Of a DNA stretch of 64,000 nt, positions 41,100 through 49,672 are shown piece by piece. The position numbers and the translations under genes were made by a program. The DNA lies in assembly GCF_011682175.1 (NCBI RefSeq), contig NZ_WHJG01000008.1:1-64000 (forward strand), read 5' to 3'. The notes under the pieces are model-generated. The model saw only the letters and a program-made list of their open reading frames with translations, ran no database searches and was not told the origin of the DNA. Positions within the stretch are counted from its first letter, which is position 1. The number at the start of each line of letters is the position of its first letter. Source of the stretch: Massilia frigida. Lineage in GTDB: Bacteria > Pseudomonadota > Gammaproteobacteria > Burkholderiales > Burkholderiaceae_D.

Positions 41100-41830
41100 A
41101 AACCGCACTCGTTACCGGCGGCTCGCGCGGCATCGGCGCGGCCATTGTGCTCGAACTGGCGCGCAAGGGCTTTACCGTCATCCTCAATTACCGCAGCGAC
41201 GATGCGGCGGCCGCTGGCGTCGCCGAACAGGTTGCGTTAATCGGCGGCGAATGCGTGCTCGCGCGCGCCGACGTTTCAAGCCCCGCACAGGTCGATGCCC
41301 TGTTTGCCGACATCGACAGCAAATTCGGCCAACTCGATGTCCTCGTCTGCAATGCCGGGGTGCTGCGCGATACGCTGCTCGGCGCCAGCGAGCCGGCCGA
41401 CTTCGACGATATCTTTTCGGTGAATATTTCGGGCGTCGTCAATTGCTGCCGCCAGGCCTCGCGCCGCATGGTGTCGCGCCGGTGCGGCGTGATCGTCAAC
41501 ATGTCGTCGGTGGCGGCCACGCGTCCCGGCCGGGGTCAGAGCAATTATGCCGCGTCCAAAGGCGCGGTCGAAGCGTTTACAAAGGCGCTCGCGGTCGAAC
41601 TGGCGCCGCGCGGCATTCGCGTCAACGCGGTGGCGCCGGGCGTGATCGACACCGATATGACGCGCGACATCCGCGCATTGGCGCCGGAAGAACTGAACAA
41701 GCGCATCCTGCTCAAACGTGTCGGCAGTGCGCGCGAAGTGGCCGCCGTGGTGGCCTTCCTGTGCAGCGACGACGCCAGCTACGTCACCGCGCAGGTGTGG
41801 AACGTCGATGGAGGATTCAAGGCGGAATGA
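41096..41830 (+). CDS. FabG-like 3-oxoacyl-ACP reductase
   Basis: A 244-residue SDR with [12 protein letters not shown], catalytic Ser in NMSSVAA and YAASK, and the C-terminal WNVDGG of FabG-like enzymes. This is the most typical ketoreductase of the locus and probably reduces the products of the two ketosynthases. Starts in the ATGA overlap with the previous gene. Confidence 0.92.
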   Translation: MKTALVTGGSRGIGAAIVLELARKGFTVILNYRSDDAAAAGVAEQVALIGGECVLARADVSSPAQVDALFADIDSKFGQLDVLVCNAGVLRDTLLGASEPADFDDIFSVNISGVVNCCRQASRRMVSRRCGVIVNMSSVAATRPGRGQSNYAASKGAVEAFTKALAVELAPRGIRVNAVAPGVIDTDMTRDIRALAPEELNKRILLKRVGSAREVAAVVAFLCSDDASYVTAQVWNVDGGFKAE

Positions 41831-42501
41831 ACGAACAGACTACCCTGGACTGGTTTCTCTCGCGGCGCAGTACGCGCGAATTCACCGACCGCCCGGTCGA
41901 GCGCGAAACGATCGAGCGCCTGCTGCTGGCCGCGACCAGTGCGCCATCGGCCAGCAACCGCCAGCCGTGGCAATTTGCGGTGGTGCGCTCGCGCAGCCTG
42001 CGCGCCAGCATCGCCGATGCGGTGCGCGAGCGCGCCGACGACATGAAGGCGGTGATCGCGCGCGGCCACCACGCCGAGGACTTCGGCAGCTACGGCGACT
42101 TTTTCCACGAACCGTTGATGAGCGCCGCCGTGATCATCATTCCGCAGTACCGCGAATTCCCCGACCTGATCGCCAACCTGCTCGCCTCGGGCGGCGCCGA
42201 CCCGTCCGCTTACCACACGGCTGGCGCCATGCAGGCCGAACTGTGCTCCACCAGCGCCGCCGTCATGAACCTGCTGCTGCAAGCGCACGCCAGCGGCCTT
42301 GGCGGATGCTGGATGGCGGGGCCGATGATCGCGCGCGACCGCATTTGTGCATTGCTCGGCATCGCCGCGCCCTGGCAGATGGTCGGCGCGATTGCGCTGG
42401 GCTACCCGGCCGGCCCCGTACCCGAACAAAAAACCCGCAAACCGCTGGGCCGCGTGGCCCGCTGGTTTGACGACGAACATACCGACGAGGACTCCCATTA
42501 A
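41827..42501 (+). CDS. Nitroreductase-family flavoprotein
   Basis: A 224-residue FMN-dependent oxidoreductase: [12 protein letters not shown] at the N-terminus, [12 protein letters not shown] for FMN binding, and [11 protein letters not shown] near the C-terminus. Members reduce or oxidise diverse small molecules. In this setting it may act as an enoyl reductase or introduce a double bond, but this is an inference. It overlaps the FabG gene by ATGA and ends just before the ACP start. Confidence 0.88.
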   Translation: MNEQTTLDWFLSRRSTREFTDRPVERETIERLLLAATSAPSASNRQPWQFAVVRSRSLRASIADAVRERADDMKAVIARGHHAEDFGSYGDFFHEPLMSAAVIIIPQYREFPDLIANLLASGGADPSAYHTAGAMQAELCSTSAAVMNLLLQAHASGLGGCWMAGPMIARDRICALLGIAAPWQMVGAIALGYPAGPVPEQKTRKPLGRVARWFDDEHTDEDSH

Positions 42502-42915
42502 ATGACCACCACAACTGCCCAGGAAATTGAAGACACCGTGCGCGCCATCGTGGCCGAGTCGCTGGCCATTCCCGCCAGCGACGTGCCGCCGACGGTCAGC
42601 CTGATTGGCGAACTCGGTGCCGAGTCGCTCGATTTTCTCGATATTGTGTTCAAGCTGGAACGCACCTACGGCATCCAGGTCACGCGCGGCGAATTGGAAC
42701 GGGCTGCGCGCGGCGACATGTCCGACGACGAATTCGCACCCGGCGGCGTGATCTCGGATGCGGGCCTGGCGCGCCTGCGCGAGCTGATGCCCGAAGTGGC
42801 CGACCAGATCAAACCGGGCCTGCATCCGGGCCAGATTCTCAGCCTGTTCACCGTGCAGACCTTCGTCCACCTGGTCGTCGGCAAACTCGAACAGCGCAGC
42901 AGCAACGTCGCCTGA
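42502..42915 (+). CDS. Acyl carrier protein, long form
   Basis: A 137-residue acyl carrier protein, clearly longer than the usual ~80 residues. The phosphopantetheine attachment site is Ser42 in LGAESLDFLDIVF, with Glu instead of the common Asp in the DSL motif. The extra part lies after the second helix (GDMSDDEFAPGGVISDAGLA). This long ACP type, as I recall, also occurs in lipid clusters of Planctomycetes. It is the only ACP in the locus. No phosphopantetheinyl transferase is in the window. Confidence 0.88.
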   Translation: MTTTTAQEIEDTVRAIVAESLAIPASDVPPTVSLIGELGAESLDFLDIVFKLERTYGIQVTRGELERAARGDMSDDEFAPGGVISDAGLARLRELMPEVADQIKPGLHPGQILSLFTVQTFVHLVVGKLEQRSSNVA

Positions 42916-42919
42916 CGCG

Positions 42920-43966
42920 ATGACACGCTGGATCGGCGGCCCGCTGTTCGATGCCTGCTTCTTTTTCGGCAGTGGCGTCGTCGCGCTGTTGGCGGGCTTG
43001 CTGATGCTGGCCGCGCCCGTCACCGTGCTGCCCATGTGGTTCGCCTGGATCTGGCTGGTGGAAGGCCCGCATCTGCTGGCCACGTGGCAGCGCACTTATC
43101 TCGATGCCGGCTTCCGGCGCGAGCGTGGCCGCCTGCTGTGGACCAGCCTTGCCTGGCTGCTGCCCGGCCCCGTTTTGCTGGGCGTATCGTGGATCAGCGG
43201 CCGCCCCGAGCCTTTTTTGCTGTTCCTCGGCGCTGTGGCGCTGTGGTCCTTCCATCACGGGGTGCGCCAGCACCACGGCATCTTGTCGGTATACCAGCGC
43301 CTTGGCGACGCCGATGCCGCCGCCCGCAAGGCCGACAGGCTTCTGCTGCACAGTATCCTGTGGGTGGCCTTCGGCCTGCTCGCGCTGGCGCATCCGGCCA
43401 ATGTCGACCTGGCGGCGCGTGTATCGTGGGGTGCGCACGCCATTACTGCGCTGGCCATGCTGCTGGCGATGGCCGTGCTGTTGTGGGCGGCGCTGCTGGT
43501 GCGGCGCTGGCGCAGCGGCAGCGCCGTCCTGCCAGGAATATTCGGCCTTGTGGTGGCTGTGGGAACAACCCTGTTCTCGCTGTTTGCGGTCGGCCTGCGC
43601 GAGCCGCTGCTGGCCAATCCGCTCACGACCGAACAGGTGTTCATGGCCGCGACCATCGTCGGTGGAACGCTGCATGGCTTGCAGTACATCGGCATTGTCA
43701 TCGCCACCGAGCGCCGGCGCGCGCGCTCCGGCATGGCGGCGCGATGGGTGTACGCCATCATGCTGGCCGCCTCGCTGCTGTACGTCGCCTTGAACCTGGC
43801 GCGCGGCGGGGCGCCGGTGGGTGCGGCGCCCGGATCGGCATCCGCACAGGTGTTCCTGGCGCTGTATTGGGGCCTGTTCTGCCACCACTTCTGGCTGGAT
43901 CAAAAAATCTGGCGGCCCTCGTCGGATGCGCGCCTGCGCGCCGAACTTGGACTGGAAACCGCATGA
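42920..43966 (+). CDS. Polytopic membrane protein with conserved-looking His motifs
   Basis: A 348-residue integral membrane protein with about eight helices. His residues lie in or next to the helices in striking groups: EGPHLLATW (His51), FHHGVRQHHG (His112/113/118/119), TLHGLQY (His252) and CHHFWLDQKIW (His322/323). Such a pattern suggests a metal site, as in membrane oxidases, desaturases or hydroxylases, but I do not recognise the family. It follows the ACP gene by four bases and overlaps the aminotransferase start. Confidence 0.7.
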   Translation: MTRWIGGPLFDACFFFGSGVVALLAGLLMLAAPVTVLPMWFAWIWLVEGPHLLATWQRTYLDAGFRRERGRLLWTSLAWLLPGPVLLGVSWISGRPEPFLLFLGAVALWSFHHGVRQHHGILSVYQRLGDADAAARKADRLLLHSILWVAFGLLALAHPANVDLAARVSWGAHAITALAMLLAMAVLLWAALLVRRWRSGSAVLPGIFGLVVAVGTTLFSLFAVGLREPLLANPLTTEQVFMAATIVGGTLHGLQYIGIVIATERRRARSGMAARWVYAIMLAASLLYVALNLARGGAPVGAAPGSASAQVFLALYWGLFCHHFWLDQKIWRPSSDARLRAELGLETA

Positions 43967-45330
43967 AACAGAGCGAACACCCGGTCTCGCAAACGTACGC
44001 GAAGTACATCAATCCATCCTTCATCCAGTTGCTGGGCGTGCTCGGTTACGGGCGCGTGTTCACGCGCGCCAGCGATGTCTGGCTGTGGGACAGCGAGGGA
44101 CGGCGCTACCTGGACTGCCTTGCCGGTTTCGGGTCGGTGAACCTGGGCCACAATCACCCAGCGCTGATCGCGCGCCTGCACCAGCTGCTGGACGAACAGG
44201 TGCTGCACTTCTGCCACACAGGGCCGGCCGCCGGTGCGGCGGCACTGGCCGAGGCGCTCGCAAAGCGGCTCGCCGCGCCGCTCGAAGTCAGCCTGTTCGC
44301 CAGCAGCGGGGCCGAGGCGGTGGAAGCGGGACTCAAGCTGGCGCGCGCCGCCACCGGGCGCAGCGACTTCGTTTCGTGCGACGGCGGCTTTCATGGCACC
44401 ACGCTCGGCACCTTGTCGGTGATGGGCGCCGAGCGCCTGCGCCAGCCCTTCGAGCCGCTGCTGGCCGGCTGCCACCGTATCCCTTTCGGCGACCTGGAAG
44501 CGCTGGAACGCGTTCTCAGGACGCACAAGCCGGCCGCGTTCCTGGTCGAACCACTACAGGCGGAAGGTGGCGTAATCCTGCCGCCGCCCGGCTATCTGCG
44601 CGCCGCGCAGGACCTGTGCCGCGCGCGCGGCACGCTGCTCGTCCTCGACGAAATCCAGACCGGCCTTGGCCGCACCGGCACCTTGTTCGCGCATCAGGCG
44701 GAAGATGTCGTGCCCGATGTGCTATGCCTCGCCAAGGCGCTGTCGGGTGGGCTGGCCGCCATTTCGGTGGCGGTGACATCGCGCGCGCTGTTCGACAAGG
44801 CGTACGGTGGCGCGGGGCGCTTCGATCTGCACAGTTCCACCTACCAGGGCAACGCGCTGGCCTGCGCCGCTGCCCTGAAGACGCTGGAACTGATCGACGA
44901 CGAGAATCTCGTCGCACGCAGTGCCCTGCGCGGCGCGCGCCTGTTGGACGGGCTGCGCGAGCGCCTGCGTGGGCACCCGCTGGTCAAGGAAATTCGCGGG
45001 CGTGGCCTGCTGGTCGGGATCGAGTTCGGCCCCACTGGCAGTTCCTGGCTAGACAAGCTGGCGCCGTCGCTGGTGGACAAGGTCTCCGAAGGCATGTTCG
45101 GCCAGTGGGTTGCGGTCAGGCTGCTGGAAGCGGGCATCCTGGCGCAGCCCGCGTCATCGCGCTGGAACGTGCTGCGGCTCGAACCAGCGCTGACCATCGG
45201 CGACGAAGAAATCGATTCGGTGGTGGAGGCGGTCGGCACGATCCTCGACGAGTACCGGGGTATCGCCCCCATCGTGGCGGACGTCACGCGCCGGGCGGGC
45301 GCGCAATGGAGGGGTGGATGGCAATTCTGA
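43963..45330 (+). CDS. Class III aminotransferase 1
   Basis: A 455-residue PLP enzyme of the class III (omega-type) aminotransferase fold: SSGAEAVEAGLKLARAAT, GGFHGTTLG, DEIQTGLGRTG and the PLP Lys258 in LAKALSGG. It could aminate an acyl aldehyde or keto group. Overlaps the previous stop (ATGA); the 3' end overlaps the start of the radical SAM gene by 13 bases. Confidence 0.92.
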   Translation: MKQSEHPVSQTYAKYINPSFIQLLGVLGYGRVFTRASDVWLWDSEGRRYLDCLAGFGSVNLGHNHPALIARLHQLLDEQVLHFCHTGPAAGAAALAEALAKRLAAPLEVSLFASSGAEAVEAGLKLARAATGRSDFVSCDGGFHGTTLGTLSVMGAERLRQPFEPLLAGCHRIPFGDLEALERVLRTHKPAAFLVEPLQAEGGVILPPPGYLRAAQDLCRARGTLLVLDEIQTGLGRTGTLFAHQAEDVVPDVLCLAKALSGGLAAISVAVTSRALFDKAYGGAGRFDLHSSTYQGNALACAAALKTLELIDDENLVARSALRGARLLDGLRERLRGHPLVKEIRGRGLLVGIEFGPTGSSWLDKLAPSLVDKVSEGMFGQWVAVRLLEAGILAQPASSRWNVLRLEPALTIGDEEIDSVVEAVGTILDEYRGIAPIVADVTRRAGAQWRGGWQF

Positions 45331-46355
45331 AAGGACCAGGCCTCGTCGCACGCACCAGCCGCGACCTGCGCTTCATGGGGGGCATCCTGCGCAAGCAGCC
45401 GTTCCAGGTGCTGGTGCAGGTCACCAACCGCTGCAATATGCGCTGCTCGTTCTGCGGCTTCTGGCCGAACGGCGTCGCCCCGCGCCTCGAACTGACGGTC
45501 GCCGATTACCAGCGCGTGGCGGCCGAACTGGCGCGGATCGGCACCTTCCTGGTGTCGGTCGAAGGCGGCGAGCCGCTGCTGCGGCCGGACATCATCGAGA
45601 TCGTGCGCGCTTTTGGCGAGCGCCATGCGCCGGTCCTGTATACCAATGGCTGGTTTGTCGACGACGCCAAGGCGGCGGGACTGTTCGCGGCCGGCGTGGC
45701 GCAGGTCGGCGTATCGATCGACTTTGCAGACGCGGCGCGCCACGACCAGAAACGAAGGCTGGATGGCGCTTTCGACCAAGCCTGGCGCGCCGTGGACACC
45801 CTGCTGGCGCATGCACCCCATGGCGGCAAGCAGGTGCATGTGATGACGATCCTGATGAAGGAAAACCAGGATGACGTTGAAAAGCTGCTGCAAATGAGCG
45901 CGGCGCGTGGCGTCGGCCACTGCGTCACATTGCTCTCGACCGACGGCTTCAGGCGCGGCAAGAGCGAGGAGGACCAGCTGCCGGACGCCTCGCTCAGCGC
46001 CAAAATGCTCGACCTGTGGCAGCGCTATCCGCACCTGCGCACCTTCCGCGACTACCTGGAACGCATGGATGCCTTCGTCGAACGCGGCCCCATGCCGGCC
46101 TGCCACGCCGGCGAGCAGTCTTTTAACATCGACCATCTCGGCAACGTATCGCCCTGCATCGAGCGCATCGATTCGGTGGTCGGCAACGTGCGCGACGAGC
46201 CGCTGGCGCAGATCGTCACCCGCATGCGGGGGCTCGATTCGGTAGCGCGCTGCCAGGATTGCTGGACCCTGTGCCGCGGCTTCACGCAGGCGCTGGGGCA
46301 GGGCTCGACCCTGCGCTCGCTAACAGACCTTTCCACGCGCATGCGCTCCCAATGA
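45318..46355 (+). CDS. Radical SAM enzyme with SPASM-like C-terminus
   Basis: A 345-residue enzyme with CNMRCSFC (Cys39/43/46) for the radical SAM cluster, VEGGEPLLRPD, and a C-terminal Cys-rich stretch (CHAGEQSFNIDHLGNVSPC and CQDCWTLCRG) typical of SPASM/twitch auxiliary clusters. It is unlike the two Tes-like enzymes of this locus. ATG 45318 is chosen because GGAGGGG is just upstream; ATG 45306 is an alternative. Substrate unknown. Confidence 0.85.
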   Translation: MAILKGPGLVARTSRDLRFMGGILRKQPFQVLVQVTNRCNMRCSFCGFWPNGVAPRLELTVADYQRVAAELARIGTFLVSVEGGEPLLRPDIIEIVRAFGERHAPVLYTNGWFVDDAKAAGLFAAGVAQVGVSIDFADAARHDQKRRLDGAFDQAWRAVDTLLAHAPHGGKQVHVMTILMKENQDDVEKLLQMSAARGVGHCVTLLSTDGFRRGKSEEDQLPDASLSAKMLDLWQRYPHLRTFRDYLERMDAFVERGPMPACHAGEQSFNIDHLGNVSPCIERIDSVVGNVRDEPLAQIVTRMRGLDSVARCQDCWTLCRGFTQALGQGSTLRSLTDLSTRMRSQ

Positions 46356-47143
46356 ACCATGAAACGGACCACCCTGTGATCGACTCCGATACGTCCGCGC
46401 CGCCCTTGCGGCTGGCGGGAAAACGCTGCCTCGTGACCGGCGGCTCGCGCAACCTTGGCCGCGCCATCTGCGTGGCCTTCGCCGCCGCCGGCGCGCGCGT
46501 GGCGTTCACCTATGTCAAGGACGACGAACAGGTCGAAGTCACGCGCGCCATGTTGCGCGAACTGGGTGTCGAACCGTTGGTGTTCAAGGGATCGGTCACC
46601 GATGCGGCGCATGCCAGGAGTACCGTCAATGCTATCGTCGCTGAATGGGAAGGGCTGGACATCCTCGTCAACAACGCCGGCGTGATGCAGGTGCTGCCGA
46701 TCGCCTTGCTGGAAGAGGATGACTGGGACCTGGTGCTCGATACCTGCCTCAAAGGTGCGTACATCTTCTCGCGCGCCGCGCTGCGGCCGATGCTGAGGGC
46801 AAAGAAGGGGCACATCCTCAATATCGGGTCGATTGCCGGCGAGCGGATCGTCGAGTCGCCCGTGCATTACGCGGCGGCCAAGGCCGGGCTGCAAGGCTTT
46901 ACCCGTGCGCTGGCCAAGGAAGTAGGGCGCTACGGGATCGCTGTCAATGACCTGTCGGCCGGCCTGCTTGAAGCGGGCATGGGCCAGCAGGCGCCCCAGT
47001 ACCGGCTGGACGACTACACCACGCACTGCCCGCTGGGGCGTACCGCCACGCTCGAAGAAACCGCCGCCTTTGTCACCTGGCTGGTGTCGGACGAGAACAG
47101 CTTCATGAGCGGCGCGCGCCTGACCTTCGATGGAGGATTGTGA
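46352..47143 (+). CDS. Short-chain dehydrogenase/reductase
   Basis: A 263-residue SDR. The cofactor motif is TGGSRNLG (Asn in place of the middle Gly), with NNAGV, Ser in NIGSIAG and YAAAK. The catalytic residues are present. The middle and end resemble the SDR at 33322 (SPVHYAAAK, LAKEVGRYGI, SFMSGA). It overlaps the upstream and downstream genes by ATGA-type junctions. Confidence 0.88.
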   Translation: MNHETDHPVIDSDTSAPPLRLAGKRCLVTGGSRNLGRAICVAFAAAGARVAFTYVKDDEQVEVTRAMLRELGVEPLVFKGSVTDAAHARSTVNAIVAEWEGLDILVNNAGVMQVLPIALLEEDDWDLVLDTCLKGAYIFSRAALRPMLRAKKGHILNIGSIAGERIVESPVHYAAAKAGLQGFTRALAKEVGRYGIAVNDLSAGLLEAGMGQQAPQYRLDDYTTHCPLGRTATLEETAAFVTWLVSDENSFMSGARLTFDGGL

Positions 47144-48441
47144 TGGACGCGCTGCTGCATCGGGGCTACGATGATTTCCGCGCCTTCGTCAATCCGCTCG
47201 TCTCGATGCGCGCGACATTGAGCAGCGAGCCTTACCTGCTCGAACGGGTGGAGCAGGGGCGCCTGATCGATGCCGACGGCAAGCACTACACCGACCTGCT
47301 GGCCGGTTGGGGTACGCAAGCCTTCGGGCATCGTCCGCCGGCCATCGAGGCGGCGTTGATGGCGTTCCTGAACGGCAGCGCGCCCTCGTTCTACCCGTCA
47401 GGTATCAGCCCGTATGCGGGATTGCTGGCCAGCCGCCTGCATCAGCAAACCGGATACGATGCGGCGTTTTTCGCCAGCGGCGGCACAGAGGCGGTGGAAG
47501 CGGCGCTCAAGCTGGTGCGCGGCGCCACCGGCAGGCCGCGCATCGCCTGCATCCAGGGCGCCTACCACGGCTGCACTTTCGGCAGCGTGGCGATGATGCA
47601 GGCGGGCCCGTACCGCGACATCTTCGGGCCACACCTGCCGATGATCGATGCGCTGCCGTTCGGCGACATGGACGCGCTGGAAAAAGCCCTGGCCGATCCG
47701 TCGCTGGCCGCCATCGTGCTCGAACCGATCCAGGTCGAAGCGGGCGTGCGCCTGCCCGATGCGGCTTGGCTGGCCCGCTTGTGCCACGGCACGGGCGAGC
47801 GCGGCGTGCTGCTGGTGGCCGACGAAATCCAGACCGGGCTTGGACGCACCGGCCGGTTTTTGTCGAGCGAGGACTGGCCGCGCCGGCCCGACGTGGTCAC
47901 GCTCGGCAAGGCGCTGGGCGGCGGCCTGATGCCCCTGTCGGTGATGCTCACGCGCCGTGCGATTTTCGACGGCGTGTACGGCAAGTTCGCGCTCGCCGAG
48001 GCGCACGCATCCACCTTCAGCGGCAATGCGCTGGCCTGCGTGGCGGGGCTGGCGGCGCTCGACCTGCTGGACGACGCGATGCTGGCCGAGGTGCGGCGCA
48101 AGGGTCGCCTGCTGCGCGACGCGCTCGACGAATGGGTGGCGCCGTCGCCATTGGTCAAGGCGATCCGTGGCGAAGGCCTGATGCTGGGCATCGAGCTCGA
48201 CGCCCCCGATCATCCGTGCTACCAGTTCGACTACCTTGGCGTGCCCGAACTGGCCTCGCAGCCGGCCATCGGCATGCTGCTGGTGCACCGGCTGTACAAG
48301 GCCGGCTACATTACGCAGATCTGCGGCCACGCGTGGCAGGTACTGCGCGTGCAGCCATCTTTTGCGATATCCGACGATGAGCTGCTGGCGTGCGTGCATG
48401 CGCTGCGCGACGCGCTCGACTTCCTGTGGGACCTTCAATGA
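47143..48441 (+). CDS. Class III aminotransferase 2
   Basis: A 432-residue PLP enzyme of class III with ASGGTEAVEAALKLVRGAT, GAYHGCTFG, DEIQTGLGRTG and the PLP Lys256 in LGKALGGG. It is only moderately like the first aminotransferase, so the two probably use different substrates or act at different ends of a molecule. The ATG at 47143 shares its A with the previous stop. Confidence 0.92.
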   Translation: MDALLHRGYDDFRAFVNPLVSMRATLSSEPYLLERVEQGRLIDADGKHYTDLLAGWGTQAFGHRPPAIEAALMAFLNGSAPSFYPSGISPYAGLLASRLHQQTGYDAAFFASGGTEAVEAALKLVRGATGRPRIACIQGAYHGCTFGSVAMMQAGPYRDIFGPHLPMIDALPFGDMDALEKALADPSLAAIVLEPIQVEAGVRLPDAAWLARLCHGTGERGVLLVADEIQTGLGRTGRFLSSEDWPRRPDVVTLGKALGGGLMPLSVMLTRRAIFDGVYGKFALAEAHASTFSGNALACVAGLAALDLLDDAMLAEVRRKGRLLRDALDEWVAPSPLVKAIRGEGLMLGIELDAPDHPCYQFDYLGVPELASQPAIGMLLVHRLYKAGYITQICGHAWQVLRVQPSFAISDDELLACVHALRDALDFLWDLQ

Positions 48442-49139
48442 AACGCGTACTTGTACTGGGCGGCAGCGGCGCCCTGGGTTCGGCCCTGCTGCGCGAACTA
48501 AAGCGCAGCGGCGCCGACGTGGTGTTTACTTACTGTCACGGCGCGCAGGCTGCCGCCGCCATTGGCGAGGAACTCGGTTTCCAGGCCTACGCCGCCGATT
48601 TCGTGCAGGCCGACGCGATTGAAGCGCTGTTCGATGCGCTCGCGCGCGACGCCCGCCTGCCCGACGTGGTGGTCCACTGCGCCGGCGTGGCGCCGATTGC
48701 GCTGGTCGGCGCCGTGACAGTGGCTGCCTGGGACGCGGTGCATGCCGTGCACGGGCGCGCCGCGCTGCTGTGCGCCCAGCAGATGGAACAGCGCGGCCTG
48801 CGTGGCGCCCTGGTGCTGGTGGCCGCCCTCGACGGCTTGCAGCCGGTGCCCGCGCCCGCGCATTACGCGGCCAGCCAGGCGGCCCTGTGGGGCCTGACCA
48901 TGGCGCTGGCCAAGGAACTCGGTCCCAAGGGCATCCTGGTCAATCTCGCGGTGGTGGGCGTGCTCGATGGCGGCATCGCGGCGGCGCTCGACCCCAAGCT
49001 GCGCGAATCGTACCGGCGCTACTCGGCGCTGGGCCGCACCGGCACCTGCATCGAGGCCGCGCGCGGCCTGCGCTGGCTCGCGCTCGAAAACACCTATCTG
49101 AACGGCGCCCAGTTTCCGCTCACGGGCGGGCTGGGATGA
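48438..49139 (+). CDS. SDR-fold protein lacking catalytic residues
   Basis: A 233-residue Rossmann protein with GGSGALG at the cofactor site. At the catalytic positions it reads VAALDGL where Ser is expected and HYAASQAALWG, so YxxxK is YxxxQ. It probably does not reduce like a normal SDR; a structural or binding role, or a different chemistry, is possible. It overlaps its neighbours by ATGA junctions, so it is an integral part of the operon. Confidence 0.75.
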   Translation: MKRVLVLGGSGALGSALLRELKRSGADVVFTYCHGAQAAAAIGEELGFQAYAADFVQADAIEALFDALARDARLPDVVVHCAGVAPIALVGAVTVAAWDAVHAVHGRAALLCAQQMEQRGLRGALVLVAALDGLQPVPAPAHYAASQAALWGLTMALAKELGPKGILVNLAVVGVLDGGIAAALDPKLRESYRRYSALGRTGTCIEAARGLRWLALENTYLNGAQFPLTGGLG

Positions 49140-49672
49140 ACCGTGCCGGCGGCGTCTTCTTGCTGCTGTTGCTGGCGACCCTGGCGGTGCAGAAGACGCA
49201 GGACGGCCTCGCGCCCGAACTGCTGTGGATGTGCCACGTCACCAGCGCGATGCTGGCGCTCGGCCTGGTCGCCAATGTCGCGCCGCTGATCGTCACCGGT
49301 TTCCTGTGCCAGGCGGCCATCGCCTTGCCGGCCTACGTGCTGCATGTGGCGACCAGCGGCCACACATCGGTCGCCTCGTTCATGCTGCATGTGTGCGCGC
49401 CGGCGCTCGGTGCGATGGCGTGGTGGGGCAAGCGCGTGCCGGCCGCGATTCCATGGGTCGCGCTGGCGACTTACCAGTTGCTGATCGCGTTCAGCCAGGC
49501 ATTCACGCCCGAGAGCCTGAATGTCAATCTCGCTTTCCGCCCGTGGGACCCGTTGGTAACGTTCATCCCGTGGGGCTGGCCGGTGCGGGCGCTGAACCTG
49601 GCGCTGATGCTCGCGCAACTGGTCGCGGCGCGCTGGCTGTGGAATCGCTACCTGGCGAAAACGGCTAGCTGA
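49136..49672 (+). CDS. Small integral membrane protein
   Basis: A 178-residue protein with about five transmembrane helices, and several His within them (WMCHVTS, YVLHVATSGHTS, MLHVCAP). It also contains PWDPLVTFIPWGWPV. I do not recognise it. It is the last gene of the plus-strand operon; its end overlaps the convergent flippase-like gene by eight bases. Confidence 0.7.
   Translation: MNRAGGVFLLLLLATLAVQKTQDGLAPELLWMCHVTSAMLALGLVANVAPLIVTGFLCQAAIALPAYVLHVATSGHTSVASFMLHVCAPALGAMAWWGKRVPAAIPWVALATYQLLIAFSQAFTPESLNVNLAFRPWDPLVTFIPWGWPVRALNLALMLAQLVAARWLWNRYLAKTAS

Noticed and set aside
36013-49672. Aryl polyene cluster
   Set aside because: KS/CLF, dehydratase and reductase resemble aryl polyene sets, but there is no ammonia-lyase, aromatic-ring enzyme, glycosyltransferase or acyltransferase, while aminotransferases and radical SAM enzymes are present. 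It is a different type of locus.
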